Part shown: in pieces, positions 6,057 through 14,213 of the stretch
Layout of the letters: each line of letters begins with the position of its first letter
How positions within the stretch are numbered: position 1 is the first letter of the stretch
Assembly (NCBI GenBank): GCA_017440465.1
Contig: JAFSHF010000023.1
Coordinates: forward strand, 1 to 33,514
DNA from: Clostridia bacterium
GTDB lineage: Bacteria > Bacillota > Clostridia > Oscillospirales > QAKW01
Reading direction: 5' to 3'
Length of the DNA: 33,514 nt
The notes under the pieces: model-generated
Seen by the model: only the letters and a program-made list of their open reading frames with translations
Database searches by the model: none
What the model was told of the DNA's origin: nothing
Program-made: the position numbers and the translations under genes

Positions 6057-8078
6057 ATGACTAAAACAAAAAGCACCAAGCGTGCTCTGCTGACAAGCGC
6101 CCTCGCACTTCTTTTGTGTGTTTCGATGCTGATCGGCAGCACCTTCGCTTGGTTTACCGATAGTGTTACCTCTGCTGGTAACATCATCAAGTCCGGTAAG
6201 CTCGATGTAACAATGGAGTGGAAGGACGCTACCGCAACCGGTAAGCAGCTGACTTATAAGGATGCATCCGAGGGTGCGATCTTTAACTACGAGCTTTGGG
6301 AGCCCGGCTATGTGGAAGCAAAGAACATTAAGATCAGCAATGTCGGCACCTTGGCACTGAAGTATCATCTGAATATCGCCGCAAACGGCGAAGTCAGCGA
6401 CCTGGCTGATGTTATCGATGTTTATTTTGCCGAGGGCGAATATACTCTTGCAAACAGAGATATGGCAGAGCTTACATTAGTTGGTACTCTGAGCGATATT
6501 CTGGATGGGATGCCTGCCAATATGGCCGGCGACCTTGAGGCAGATACCGCTGATACCGTCACCATCGCTCTTAAGATGCAGGAGAGCGCAGGCAACAAGT
6601 ATCAGGATCTTGCAATCGGCACTGATTTCAAGGTGATCTTGATGGCAACTCAGGATAATGTTGAGTTTGATAGTTTTGATGAGAACTACGATGATATCGA
6701 AGTTCCCGATAAGGATATCAAGGTTATCGATGGCAATACCTACTATTATCTTGAAGACGGTAACGTTGTTCTCAGAAGCGTTCCTTACGGAAATGTAGGT
6801 TCTACCTTTAACTTTAGAGACGATATAACGATTCTCGGTATTGGTACAGATAAAGGCGATACAAATGGTCCTGTATTCAGCAAGTCTTCGCCCATTGAGA
6901 GCATTACTCTAAACGAGGGATTAACCGCAATCAATGCAAGAGCCATTACCGGTATCAAAACTCTGAAGTCTATCAACTTCCCATCCACCCTTAAATTCAT
7001 TGGGGAACAGGCTTTTGCCCAAGCCGGTATGACCGAACTTACGATTCCTTCGAATGTTGAAGAAATCAAATTTGGTGCGTTCAGAGATATGGCAAATCTG
7101 ACTACCGTTACCATCGAAGGCAATCCGACCCTTGCGAACTATGTATTCCGTTCTTGCCCCAATCTAACCAGCATCTATCTTTTGGGTGATGATGTTCAGT
7201 TTGAAGGCGGCGGTCAGTTTGCAACCCATCAAGACACCGGATATTCCAATCCTTTGACAATCTATGTTAAGAATGCTACCGTTGCTGCAAGAGTCTATGC
7301 GGCGCAGTCTTCCGCAACAGACTACGAAGTCAAGATCCTCGGCGATGCAGCCGACGGCAGCGATGCAACTGCTGTAGAGCAGGTGAAGAACAACACCCAG
7401 CTCGACGAAGCGATTAAGAACGGAGCATCTACTGTAGTTTTGGGCTCCGGTACTTATTCTACACCTGCGTCTGCCAAGGGCAAGACTCTGACCATCATCG
7501 GTAATGGCGATACTGTTGTTGATGTGCTGGATTACGGCGCAGCTGAAGGTGATGGCGATTATAGCCTTGAGGGTTCGACCGTAACCTTTGAAAATGTTAC
7601 CATCACCACCAAGACAACCTACTTCCCCGGTTATGTAAGAATGAAGGGTATTTACAATAACTGCACCATCAACGGTGTTTGGACTCTCTATGATAACGGC
7701 GAGTTCAATAACTGTACCTTTAACGTTTCCGGCGATGTATACAACGTTTGGACTTGGGGCGCAGCGAAGGCTACCTTCAATAATTGCACCTTCAATAACG
7801 ATGGTAAAGCCATCCTCGTTTATGGCGGCGGCAGCACCAAACTGACTGTAAACGGTTGTACCTTCAACGATAACGGCGGCTTGACTTCCAAGAAGGCTGC
7901 CATTGAGGTTGGTGCAGGCTACGGCTCTTCCTTTGATCTGAACATTAGTGATACCGTTGTCAACGGCTATGAGATCAATGATGAAGGCATCAACACCGGT
8001 ACTACTCTGTGGGGCAATAAAAACTCCATGGGAACCGATAAACTCAACGTTGTGGTTGACGGCGTAGACGTTTATTAA
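6057..8078 (+). CDS. SipW-dependent surface protein with LRR_5 and beta-helix regions
   Basis: A 673-residue protein with ATG at 6057 after AAAGGAG (6040-6046). The first 35 residues nearly match the protein at 2261: MTKTKSTKRALL, a hydrophobic core, then STFAWFTD. The camelysin-like module runs to about 212 and ends ATQDNVEFDSF. Residues about 250-390 hold BspA-type leucine-rich repeats, for example LKSINFPSTLKFIGEQAF and AFRDMANLTTVTI. From about 440 to the end, Asn/Cys/Thr-rich repeats with NNCTING, FNNCTFN and VNGCTFN look like a right-handed beta-helix. BspA-type repeats are common in adhesins of gut and oral bacteria. There is no C-terminal anchor, so it would be held by fibre assembly or other wall contacts. 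Role in adhesion is inferred. Confidence 0.87.
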   Translation: MTKTKSTKRALLTSALALLLCVSMLIGSTFAWFTDSVTSAGNIIKSGKLDVTMEWKDATATGKQLTYKDASEGAIFNYELWEPGYVEAKNIKISNVGTLALKYHLNIAANGEVSDLADVIDVYFAEGEYTLANRDMAELTLVGTLSDILDGMPANMAGDLEADTADTVTIALKMQESAGNKYQDLAIGTDFKVILMATQDNVEFDSFDENYDDIEVPDKDIKVIDGNTYYYLEDGNVVLRSVPYGNVGSTFNFRDDITILGIGTDKGDTNGPVFSKSSPIESITLNEGLTAINARAITGIKTLKSINFPSTLKFIGEQAFAQAGMTELTIPSNVEEIKFGAFRDMANLTTVTIEGNPTLANYVFRSCPNLTSIYLLGDDVQFEGGGQFATHQDTGYSNPLTIYVKNATVAARVYAAQSSATDYEVKILGDAADGSDATAVEQVKNNTQLDEAIKNGASTVVLGSGTYSTPASAKGKTLTIIGNGDTVVDVLDYGAAEGDGDYSLEGSTVTFENVTITTKTTYFPGYVRMKGIYNNCTINGVWTLYDNGEFNNCTFNVSGDVYNVWTWGAAKATFNNCTFNNDGKAILVYGGGSTKLTVNGCTFNDNGGLTSKKAAIEVGAGYGSSFDLNISDTVVNGYEINDEGINTGTTLWGNKNSMGTDKLNVVVDGVDVY

Positions 8079-8093
8079 TTTGATTTTTTAAGT

Positions 8094-8205
8094 CCGTCCT
8101 AACTCCCCTTGCGGGAGTTAGGCGGCAATCAAAGCACTCAAGGGGCTTTGAAAAATCGCCTCGACCTTGCTAAAAGGCGGTTCCCTTTGAGTGTTTTGAT
8201 TGCCG
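8094..8205 (+). repeat. Two-hairpin intergenic element, copy 3
   Basis: It begins 16 nt after the preceding stop. Hairpin A: CCG, T, CCTAACTCCC (8098-8107), loop CTTGC, GGGAGTTAGG (8113-8122), CGG. Hairpin B: CGGCAATCAAA (8123-8133) with TTTGATTGCCG (8195-8205), extended by G.T, C-G and ACTCAAGGGG/CCCTTTGAGT. An inner AATCGCCT/AGGCGGTT stem carries the loop segment GACCTTGCTAA shared with copy 1. Hairpin A differs from copies 1 and 2 in both arms, yet pairing is kept. Confidence 0.85.
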
Positions 8206-8242
8206 AGCGGCTCACTTAAATCTTGCAAAGGAGGGCGTGATA

Positions 8243-8815
8243 TTGGGCAAGATCAAAATGAAAATACTTGTTGTTGCTCTTGCGGCAACGATGATGACGT
8301 TTATAAGCACATCAACCCTTGCATACTACTCAACCGTCGGAAAAGCCACCAATGTCGTGACCTCCGGTAATATTCAATTTAAAATTCACGAAATGACCGA
8401 TCAGGGCAAGGAGTTCCCCAAGGAGGGCGTGTATATCGTCCCCGGTGATGTTGTTTCCAAGAAGGTCAGCATCGAAAGCGATTGCGATCATCCCTTCTAT
8501 CTGCGCGTCAAGATGGTATACGGCATCGATGCGCAGGAACTGACGGCAGAGGATTGCTTTAAACTTCATATCGACGAGAAGCATTGGAAACTGCGCGACG
8601 GTTGGTACTATTATACCGATATCGTTGACCCCGGTGAAACCACGCCCGATGTCTTCTCCCATGTGGAGATCGTCGGTTCTGAGGTGGACAACAGCTACAT
8701 CGGTAAGACCTTGACACTCACCGTTAAGGCCCAAGCGGTTCAAAGCGAAAATAATCCCATCACCGACGGTAACACCTATACCGCCTCCGGATGGCCGAAG
8801 GAGGCAGACAAATGA
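8243..8815 (+). CDS. SipW-dependent TasA/camelysin-like protein
   Basis: A 190-residue protein, about the size of single-domain camelysins. TTG at 8243 is chosen because AAAGGAGG (8227-8234) lies 8 nt ahead; GTG at 8237 is too close and ATG at 8258 too far. The hydrophobic stretch (about 6-22) then STSTLAYYSTVGKATNVVTSG is a SipW-type signal with AYYS in place of AWFTD. The mature part has the beta-sandwich features VPGD, FYLRVKM, DPGETTPDVF and KAQAVQSENN. Two Cys (in DCDHP and EDCFKL) could form a disulfide. It shares an ATGA overlap with the next gene, so the two products are probably made together. It is the closest match here to a fibre-forming major subunit. Confidence 0.85.
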   Translation: MGKIKMKILVVALAATMMTFISTSTLAYYSTVGKATNVVTSGNIQFKIHEMTDQGKEFPKEGVYIVPGDVVSKKVSIESDCDHPFYLRVKMVYGIDAQELTAEDCFKLHIDEKHWKLRDGWYYYTDIVDPGETTPDVFSHVEIVGSEVDNSYIGKTLTLTVKAQAVQSENNPITDGNTYTASGWPKEADK

Positions 8816-9474
8816 AAAAGATCATAGCATTATTTGTGGCTTGTATCATCGCTCTTTCCGTTGCCCTGCCTGCATTTGCGGCAGAGGGAAAGGTGACCTA
8901 CAGTGGCAACGCGGGGAACTTTATTTTTGAACCGGGCAGTGAACATTCGCCGACCGATCTGTTCCCGAACTTTAAGGGCGTGATGCCCGGCGACATCTTG
9001 ACGCAGAAGATCACCGTGAAAAACGACTTAGACAATAAGGTCAAGGTCAAAATTTATCTGCGCTCTCTCGGCGCGCAGGAAGATTCTGTGGAGTTTCTCT
9101 CGCAGCTTGGCTTGAAGGTCGCCAAGAGCAGCGACAACGAGATGGCATATATGTTCGATGCCGCCGCCAATGAGAAAGCGCAACTCACCGATTGGGTCTG
9201 TCTGGGCACGCTCTATTCCGGCGGTAAGGTGAATCTGGACGTCACATTGAACGTTCCCGTTTCGTTGGAGAATGAATTTCAAAGCAAGATCGGCAAGCTG
9301 GATTGGGAATTTAAGATCGAAGAATTTCCGATCGAATCGAGCGATCCTCAATCCCCGAATACCGGCGACGATTTTCGCTTGGGCTTATGGATCGCTGTGA
9401 TGCTCTGCTCGCTGTCGATGATCATCATCCTTTTAGTATGGAGAAAAAGGGATAAAGAAAAAGCAGATCAGTAA
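8812..9474 (+). CDS. Secreted protein with sortase-type C-terminal sorting signal
   Basis: A 220-residue protein with ATG at 8812 after AAGGAGG (8798-8804), overlapping the previous stop by ATGA. It has a classical Sec signal peptide (about 1-24, ending AFAAEG), unlike its SipW-type neighbours. The mature beta-rich domain has MPGDILTQKITVKND, as in camelysin folds. The C-terminus carries SPNTGDD (about 185-191), a hydrophobic segment (about 194-212) and a WRKRDKEK basic tail, the layout of a sortase signal. (S/P)PxTG motifs are known substrates of the Clostridioides difficile class B sortase. No sortase is in this window. It may be a wall anchor or basal subunit for the SipW-type proteins; this is inference. 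Confidence 0.8.
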   Translation: MKKIIALFVACIIALSVALPAFAAEGKVTYSGNAGNFIFEPGSEHSPTDLFPNFKGVMPGDILTQKITVKNDLDNKVKVKIYLRSLGAQEDSVEFLSQLGLKVAKSSDNEMAYMFDAAANEKAQLTDWVCLGTLYSGGKVNLDVTLNVPVSLENEFQSKIGKLDWEFKIEEFPIESSDPQSPNTGDDFRLGLWIAVMLCSLSMIIILLVWRKRDKEKADQ

Positions 9475-9494
9475 TAAGCAAAAGGAGGAAAGGT

Positions 9495-10142
9495 ATGAAG
9501 TTCCGAGCCAAAAACAGAATATACATACAAATTGCCTCGGTACTCAGCCTATGCGCGATCATTCTTTGGGGCATTCTCGGCGCAGGCACATCGCTGGCTT
9601 GGTTTACCGATGCCTCCCCCGAGATCAATAATATTTTCCATTTAGCTGAGTTTGATCTGGCGGTATCCCACCGCCTGCCCGACGGTACTTGGGAAGAGAT
9701 CGACAGTCAGACCAAGGTTTTTGATGAAAAGGCTTTATATGAGCCCGGTTATACGCAGGTCGTTTATCTGAAGGTACATAATAATGGAACAATTCCCTTT
9801 GAGTTTTATACCGCAGTCAATGTCAACGGCTGTATTAAAGCGAAAAATGTGTTCGGTCAGGAGTTTATGCTGCAGGATCATCTCAAATTCGGCATCACTA
9901 CCGCCGATAGCGAGGCGGCAATGGAAAGTAGCGTTTCCGACCGCGAAAAGGCGGCAGAGATCGCCGATATGCCCTTAAAGAATTATGATACCGAGACTGC
10001 GGAATTGAAGGACGGTGAAACCAAGTATATTGCCCTGATTGTCCGTATGCCCGAGGAGGTCGGCAACATTGCCAACTACCGCGGCGACACCGTCCCGAAG
10101 GTCGAACTTGGCATCACCGTCAAGGCAGACCAGATAAAATAA
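9495..10142 (+). CDS. SipW-dependent surface protein, small
   Basis: A 215-residue protein with ATG at 9495 after AAAGGAGG (9481-9488). The N-terminus MKFRAKNR, a hydrophobic stretch (about 11-30) and TSLAWFTDAS (32-41) form a SipW-type signal. The mature part shares features with the modules at 2261 and 6057: a Trp-bearing strand near 57, YEPGYTQVVYLKVHNNG, and an EVG near the end like the ESAG sites there. It stops after the single camelysin-like domain, with no repeats or anchor. It lies 20 bp after the sortase-type gene and belongs to the same transcription unit. Probably a minor or accessory subunit. Confidence 0.83.
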   Translation: MKFRAKNRIYIQIASVLSLCAIILWGILGAGTSLAWFTDASPEINNIFHLAEFDLAVSHRLPDGTWEEIDSQTKVFDEKALYEPGYTQVVYLKVHNNGTIPFEFYTAVNVNGCIKAKNVFGQEFMLQDHLKFGITTADSEAAMESSVSDREKAAEIADMPLKNYDTETAELKDGETKYIALIVRMPEEVGNIANYRGDTVPKVELGITVKADQIK

Positions 10143-10178
10143 CGACCGACAGCGAATTTTTGAAAGGAGGATGATGGT

Positions 10179-11090
10179 GTGAAAAAATTATATGAAGAAT
10201 TTTTCCGTATTCCTAAATTTGGGAAAATACGTGAAAAAGTAATGCTCACCCGCGTGGTCACGACCGCGGTAATTATGGTGATGTGTCTTTCCGCTATGGG
10301 AATTACCGCCTATGCCTATTTTTCTTGCAGTATCGCCTCCTCCTCCAATAAAATCAAAGCGGCAAGCTTTGAAGCAACGGTTTCCATAACAATAAAAGGA
10401 AATTCTGTTCCCGTTGTAAAGAAAGACGATGTGCAGACCGCCGATTTGGAAGCGGGAGATTATACGATCAAACTCTCCGGAGAAGGCTGTTCGGCAGATA
10501 AAGGCTTTTGCGTGATTACCATCGGTGAGAAAAAATACTATACCGATCAGATCGGTTTGGTTGCCGAGAAGGGTCTGACAGACGCGGATGTGGAATTTGA
10601 TCTGCACTTATCGGAACCTGCAAAGATCGAAATTTCCTCCCATTGGGGCACCTCGGTGTATTACGGCTATAAAGAGGAAGGCGGAACAGAAATTTTTATC
10701 GAGGATGACGACGATCTGGATCTGACCGCCCAAACAACGAATGTTGACGACAGTAAATCCGAAGAGATCACCGATCAGCCCGAAGAAAAGCCGTCGGATA
10801 CACAGGAGGAACCGGAAACACCTGCTCCGCAGGCATCGGAGATCGTAACAACTCCTTCTGCCGAGACAACAAAACCGGCTGAAACGACTCCGCCCGAAAC
10901 GACGGAGCCGACCGATACAACAGAGCCGAGTACGTCGACCTCGGAGCCTGAAACAACTCCGCCGACGCAATCGACAGAGTCGACCGAAACCGAACTCACA
11001 GAAACGGAAAACACAGAACCCGCAGAAAACCCGACCGCTATCGAAAATACGCAGACAGCAGGCGCACCCATCGATAAGACAAAAGAATAA
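10179..11090 (+). CDS. Secreted protein with SipW-like signal and Thr/Pro/Glu-rich tail
   Basis: A 303-residue protein with GTG at 10179 after AAAGGAGG (10163-10170). A long charged N-terminal segment (1-24), a hydrophobic stretch (about 25-46) and AYAYFSCSIASSSNKIKAASFEA follow, a variant of the SipW signal lacking AWFTD. A compact domain spans about residues 57-180 and ends in an acidic DDDDLD run. From about 190 to the end the chain is low-complexity, rich in Thr, Glu, Pro and Ser (repeats such as TTEPT and TTPP), like an extended stalk or a glycosylated linker. No anchor follows. It ends the locus before a strong terminator. It may bridge the fibre to the wall; function unknown. Confidence 0.8.
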   Translation: MKKLYEEFFRIPKFGKIREKVMLTRVVTTAVIMVMCLSAMGITAYAYFSCSIASSSNKIKAASFEATVSITIKGNSVPVVKKDDVQTADLEAGDYTIKLSGEGCSADKGFCVITIGEKKYYTDQIGLVAEKGLTDADVEFDLHLSEPAKIEISSHWGTSVYYGYKEEGGTEIFIEDDDDLDLTAQTTNVDDSKSEEITDQPEEKPSDTQEEPETPAPQASEIVTTPSAETTKPAETTPPETTEPTDTTEPSTSTSEPETTPPTQSTESTETELTETENTEPAENPTAIENTQTAGAPIDKTKE

Positions 11091-11097
11091 AAAGAAT

Positions 11098-11134
11098 CAA
11101 AAAATGACGGTTGCACTGCAACCGTCATTTTTTT
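11098..11134. terminator. Bidirectional terminator between convergent units
   Basis: TGACGGTTGCA (11105-11115), a single C, and TGCAACCGTCA (11117-11127) are flanked by A6 and T7. It can end the surface locus on + and the zinc/kinase unit on -. Confidence 0.85.
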
Positions 11135-11139
11135 CGATT

Positions 11140-11730
11140 TTATTTCTCCGCCATCGCGCGAGCGGCGCGGGCAATAATGTCTGCCGCCAGATTGATGCCG
11201 ATGGCGCTGTTGATGCAAAGGTCGTAGTGATCGGCCTTGCCCCAAGTGCGATGGGTGAAATAATCATAGTATGCTTTACGCGCTTTATCCTTTTTCTTGA
11301 CCAGATCTTTAAAGTTCTTGGCTTCCAGATGATAAACCTTTTCGGCGCGCTCCGCCCGCATCTCTAAGGGCGCGTGGATAAACACCTCTAAGGTATGGTG
11401 ATCCTGCTCCAAAATACTGTCGGCACACCGCCCAACGATGACGCAAGGCCCTTGCGCCGCCAATTCTTTGATGACTTTGGTTTGGGCAAAAAAGACCTTA
11501 TCCTGCAGAGGGACTTCAATGGATGTGTGGGTCAAGGTATAAAGCAGGCTGGCAGGGCGATCCTGTTGCATCTGCTCCACTACGGTTTCGTGGAATCCGC
11601 TGCGTTCGGCGGTTAAGGCGATCAACTCCCGATCATAGAGGGGGATATTCAATAAAGTAGCAACCTTCTTGCCGATCAGGCGCCCGCCCGATCCGAAAGA
11701 ACGGCCGATGGTAATGATAGGTAATGCCAT
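11140..11730 (-). CDS. Cytidylate kinase-like family protein
   Basis: A 196-residue P-loop protein. The N-terminal ITIGRSFGSGGRLIG matches the phosphate-binding loop of the cytidylate-kinase-like family common in Clostridia and distinct from Cmk. CVIVGRCADSIL and RAERAEKVYHL contain the glycine turn and the Arg-rich lid typical of nucleoside monophosphate kinases. YYDYFTHRTWGKADHYDLCINS is a family hallmark near the end. Start ATG at 11730 has AAAGGAT upstream. It follows znuB by 33 bp with no clear terminator between them, so it may be read from the zinc operon. Its physiological substrate is unknown. Confidence 0.8.
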   Translation of the reverse strand: MALPIITIGRSFGSGGRLIGKKVATLLNIPLYDRELIALTAERSGFHETVVEQMQQDRPASLLYTLTHTSIEVPLQDKVFFAQTKVIKELAAQGPCVIVGRCADSILEQDHHTLEVFIHAPLEMRAERAEKVYHLEAKNFKDLVKKKDKARKAYYDYFTHRTWGKADHYDLCINSAIGINLAADIIARAARAMAEK

Positions 11731-11763
11731 AGTGGGAGATCCTTTCGTGGTTTTCTATCTTTA

Positions 11764-12639
11764 TTATATATGGCTTTTGCGGATTTGTAAACTTTTAAAT
11801 TTGCCAATGAGCGCAAAGATCAAAAAGATCACCAGATTGACCGCGACCACGGTGGCACCCATTGGGATGGGGGCTTGGGTGGGGGCAAAGGAGATGAGGA
11901 TCCCCAACGCGGCCGCGCCGACACCGACCAAGGCGGAGCAGAGCATCACATCGCGGAACCGCTTAAATACCTGCATCGCCGCCAATGCGGGGAAGATGAC
12001 CAGAGCAGAGATCAGCAAAGACCCCACCAAATTCATTGCAATGACAATGACGACCGCGGTAATGGCGGCGATCAATAGTTGATAGGCTTGGGTGTGCAGT
12101 CCGGTGGCTGCTGCAAATTCTTCATCAAAAGTGATCGCAAAGATCTGCCGATAAAATAAAAAGAACAGTAAAAGGACCACCGCCGCCATAATACCGCAGA
12201 TCCATAGATCCGCCGTCTTTAAGGTCAAGATCGAAGTGGAACCGAATAACGTGGTGCAAACATCCCCTGCGACATTGCCGCCGTTGCCGAAAAGATTGAT
12301 GATCAGGTAGCCCAGTGCCAAAGAACCCACCGCCCAAAGTGCCAGCGAGGCATCCCCGCGGATCTTCGCCTTCTTGCCGCCGCGCAACAGAAGAATGGCG
12401 GCGATGACGGTAATCGGCAGGACCAAAAGCATCTCATCGGAGAGTTTCAAAGCGGTGGCGATCGCCAAGGCGCCAAAGGCCACGTGGGAAAGCCCGTCGC
12501 CGATAAAACTCATCCGCTTGAGCACCAGCGAAACGCCCAAAAGGGAAGCGCAGAGCGCTACCAAGATCCCGACAATCAGGGCGCGAACAGCAAAGGGATA
12601 GGAAAGGATATGACCGATCTGTTGAAGCATCTCAAGCAT
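11764..12639 (-). CDS. znuB: Zinc/manganese ABC transporter permease (ZnuB family)
   Basis: A 291-residue membrane protein. ATG at 12639 is chosen for AAAGGAGGGA six bases before it; a longer reading would start inside the ATPase gene. Eight or nine hydrophobic helices are visible. Family motifs include RALIVGILVALCASLLGV and GDGLSHVAFG near residues 50-60, and LLISALVIFPALAA late in the chain. It overlaps the upstream ATPase gene by 8 bp, implying translational coupling. It forms the membrane channel that receives Zn2+ from the lipoprotein encoded upstream. The same family also imports manganese, but the zur gene and operator favour zinc. Confidence 0.9.
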   Translation of the reverse strand: MLEMLQQIGHILSYPFAVRALIVGILVALCASLLGVSLVLKRMSFIGDGLSHVAFGALAIATALKLSDEMLLVLPITVIAAILLLRGGKKAKIRGDASLALWAVGSLALGYLIINLFGNGGNVAGDVCTTLFGSTSILTLKTADLWICGIMAAVVLLLFFLFYRQIFAITFDEEFAAATGLHTQAYQLLIAAITAVVIVIAMNLVGSLLISALVIFPALAAMQVFKRFRDVMLCSALVGVGAAALGILISFAPTQAPIPMGATVVAVNLVIFLIFALIGKFKSLQIRKSHI

Positions 12640-13318
12640 GGGCTGTCCCTCCTTTGAAATAGTCCTCCGCCGCCCCAAAAAAGGCGGAATCCTTGCCGAT
12701 ATGCAGAATCTTATCGGCATATTTTTTTGCCGCCTCCAAATCGTGGGAGATCATAATGATGGTGATCTTCTGTTCTTGATTCAGCCGTCGGATGATCTCG
12801 TAAAGTTCGGCGGTGGCGTGGGGATCCAATGCCGCCGCAGGCTCATCCAGCAAAAGCAGTTCGCGGGTCGCCATCAGCGACCGCGCCAAAAGCACCTTGC
12901 GCTGTTGCCCGCCCGAAAGCTCCCGAAAACAACGGTTTTCCAAAGGGAGCAGTTCCAACTGTTCCATCACCGTGTGGGCGCGCTCTTTTTCTTCCTTGGA
13001 ATAAAAGGGGAAAAGCCCGCCGCGGTTTAACCCGCCCGAGCGAATGATCTCTTTGACCGAGGCAGGGAAATCCTTTTGCGACGGCGTCTGCTGGGGGAGA
13101 TACCCAATCCGATTGGCTTTGAGCCCATCGGCAAAGAGAATCTCACCCGCCAAGGCTTGATTTAAACGCAGTAAGGCTTTTGCCAGCGTGCTTTTGCCCG
13201 ATCCGTTTTCCCCTAATATAAAAAGGTAGTCGCCTTTATTTAAGGAAAAATCGATTCCGGTGGCAACGGTTTTTCCTTCATATCCAAGTGTTAAATTGCG
13301 GCATTCCAATTGCGCCAT
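12632..13318 (-). CDS. znuC: Zinc ABC transporter ATP-binding protein (ZnuC family)
   Basis: A 228-residue ABC ATPase, normal length for the family. Walker A is GENGSGKS (about 36-43), the Q-loop is in YLPQQ, the signature is LSGGQQRK (about 137-144), Walker B is LLLLDEP and the switch His is in ISHDLE. It begins 1 bp after the stop of the solute-binding lipoprotein gene and overlaps the permease gene at its end. It energises metal import by ATP hydrolysis at the cytoplasmic face. The translation signal before its ATG is weak, so it may depend on coupling from the gene before it. Confidence 0.92.
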   Translation of the reverse strand: MAQLECRNLTLGYEGKTVATGIDFSLNKGDYLFILGENGSGKSTLAKALLRLNQALAGEILFADGLKANRIGYLPQQTPSQKDFPASVKEIIRSGGLNRGGLFPFYSKEEKERAHTVMEQLELLPLENRCFRELSGGQQRKVLLARSLMATRELLLLDEPAAALDPHATAELYEIIRRLNQEQKITIIMISHDLEAAKKYADKILHIGKDSAFFGAAEDYFKGGTAHA

Positions 13319-13319
13319 A

Positions 13320-14213
13320 TCAGTATATCACTTTCTTTAACGTCTCTAAATTTTCTTTCATTATATCAAGATAAGCTTCGGTCATCTGCTCCACCGATTG
13401 CATTGAATTTAAGGTCAGGATCTGCATCCCCTCAGTATGGCTGCTTTCGATGACCGTCTGCGCCAGATCGGGCTTGGATTGCTCCAAGATCAAAAGGGCA
13501 GGTACCCGATGGGTATCAGCCGCATCCGCCAGCATAGTTATAGTGGATGCGCTCGCTTCGGTCTCGGCAGAACAGCCGTCAAAGGCGGCATAGCAAGTCA
13601 GCCCATAGTCTGCCGCAAGATACCGAAACGGATACCGATCCGCAAAGATCAAAACGCGGTTTTTGGCGGCACCGCAGATTTGCCGGTATTCGTTGTCTAA
13701 GGCTGCCAACTGCGCTGTGTATGCGTTGGCATTGGCTTTCAGTTCTTTCTTTAGATCGGGTGCAAGGACGCAAAGGGCATCGCAAATGGCATCCACCCCT
13801 TTTTGAGCGTTATTAAGGGAAAGCCAGGTGTGCTCATCTTCTGTGTGCTCGTGTTCTTCTTCGGTATGGTCGTGGGGGAGTGCCAAAAGGGTGGAATGTT
13901 CCGCCAGATTCAGCTTGTTTTTGTGTTCCTTCGGGAGCCAGTCTTCGGAAGTTCCGCCGTTGCAGATCAAAAGATCGGCTTGTTGCAAGGTTGCAAAATC
14001 CAAGGCAGAGGGCTCAAAACTGTGCAGATCCGCACCGTTGCCCAAAAGGCGCAGATCAAAGCGATCTGCTTGGTCCCCTAAGATGTTGCGGGTCCAATCG
14101 TAAGAAGCAAATAAAGTGCAGAGTATGAGCGGCTTTTCGTTTTGCCGCTTGGGCGCGGCGCACCCACTCAAAAGGAGGATAAGAATTAATAAGAAGGAAA
14201 GAAAACGTTTCAT
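13320..14213 (-). CDS. znuA: Zinc-binding lipoprotein of the ABC transporter (ZnuA family)
   Basis: A 297-residue cluster A-I solute-binding protein. ATG at 14213 follows AAAAGGAGGG; a longer reading would start inside zur. The signal peptide ends in LLLSGC, giving a lipid-modified Cys18. ADLHSFEPS provides the first metal His (His64). A His/Glu/Asp-rich loop (HDHTEEEHEHTEDEH, residues 114-128) is a hallmark of zinc chaperone loops. Downstream, RVLIFADRYPFRYLAADYGL supplies a further conserved region. It captures Zn2+ outside the membrane and hands it to the permease. It overlaps the zur stop by ATGA. Confidence 0.9.
   Translation of the reverse strand: MKRFLSFLLILILLLSGCAAPKRQNEKPLILCTLFASYDWTRNILGDQADRFDLRLLGNGADLHSFEPSALDFATLQQADLLICNGGTSEDWLPKEHKNKLNLAEHSTLLALPHDHTEEEHEHTEDEHTWLSLNNAQKGVDAICDALCVLAPDLKKELKANANAYTAQLAALDNEYRQICGAAKNRVLIFADRYPFRYLAADYGLTCYAAFDGCSAETEASASTITMLADAADTHRVPALLILEQSKPDLAQTVIESSHTEGMQILTLNSMQSVEQMTEAYLDIMKENLETLKKVIY

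Noticed and set aside
2065-8205. MITE or REP-type mobile repeat
   Set aside because: No transposase and no target duplications were seen, and hairpin A keeps pairing through sequence changes. Not excluded, but less likely than an RNA function.
8090-8205. CRISPR-like direct repeats
   Set aside because: Copies are kilobases apart, sit in separate gene gaps and have no spacer pattern.
10171-10182. Three-codon frame ATG ATG GTG TGA overlapping the start at 10179
   Set aside because: Too short to be a gene; probably chance, although it could couple initiation.
10608-11240. Long minus-strand frames opposite the Thr/Pro/Glu-rich tail
   Set aside because: They arise from the biased codons of the real gene, have low-complexity products and no ribosome sites.
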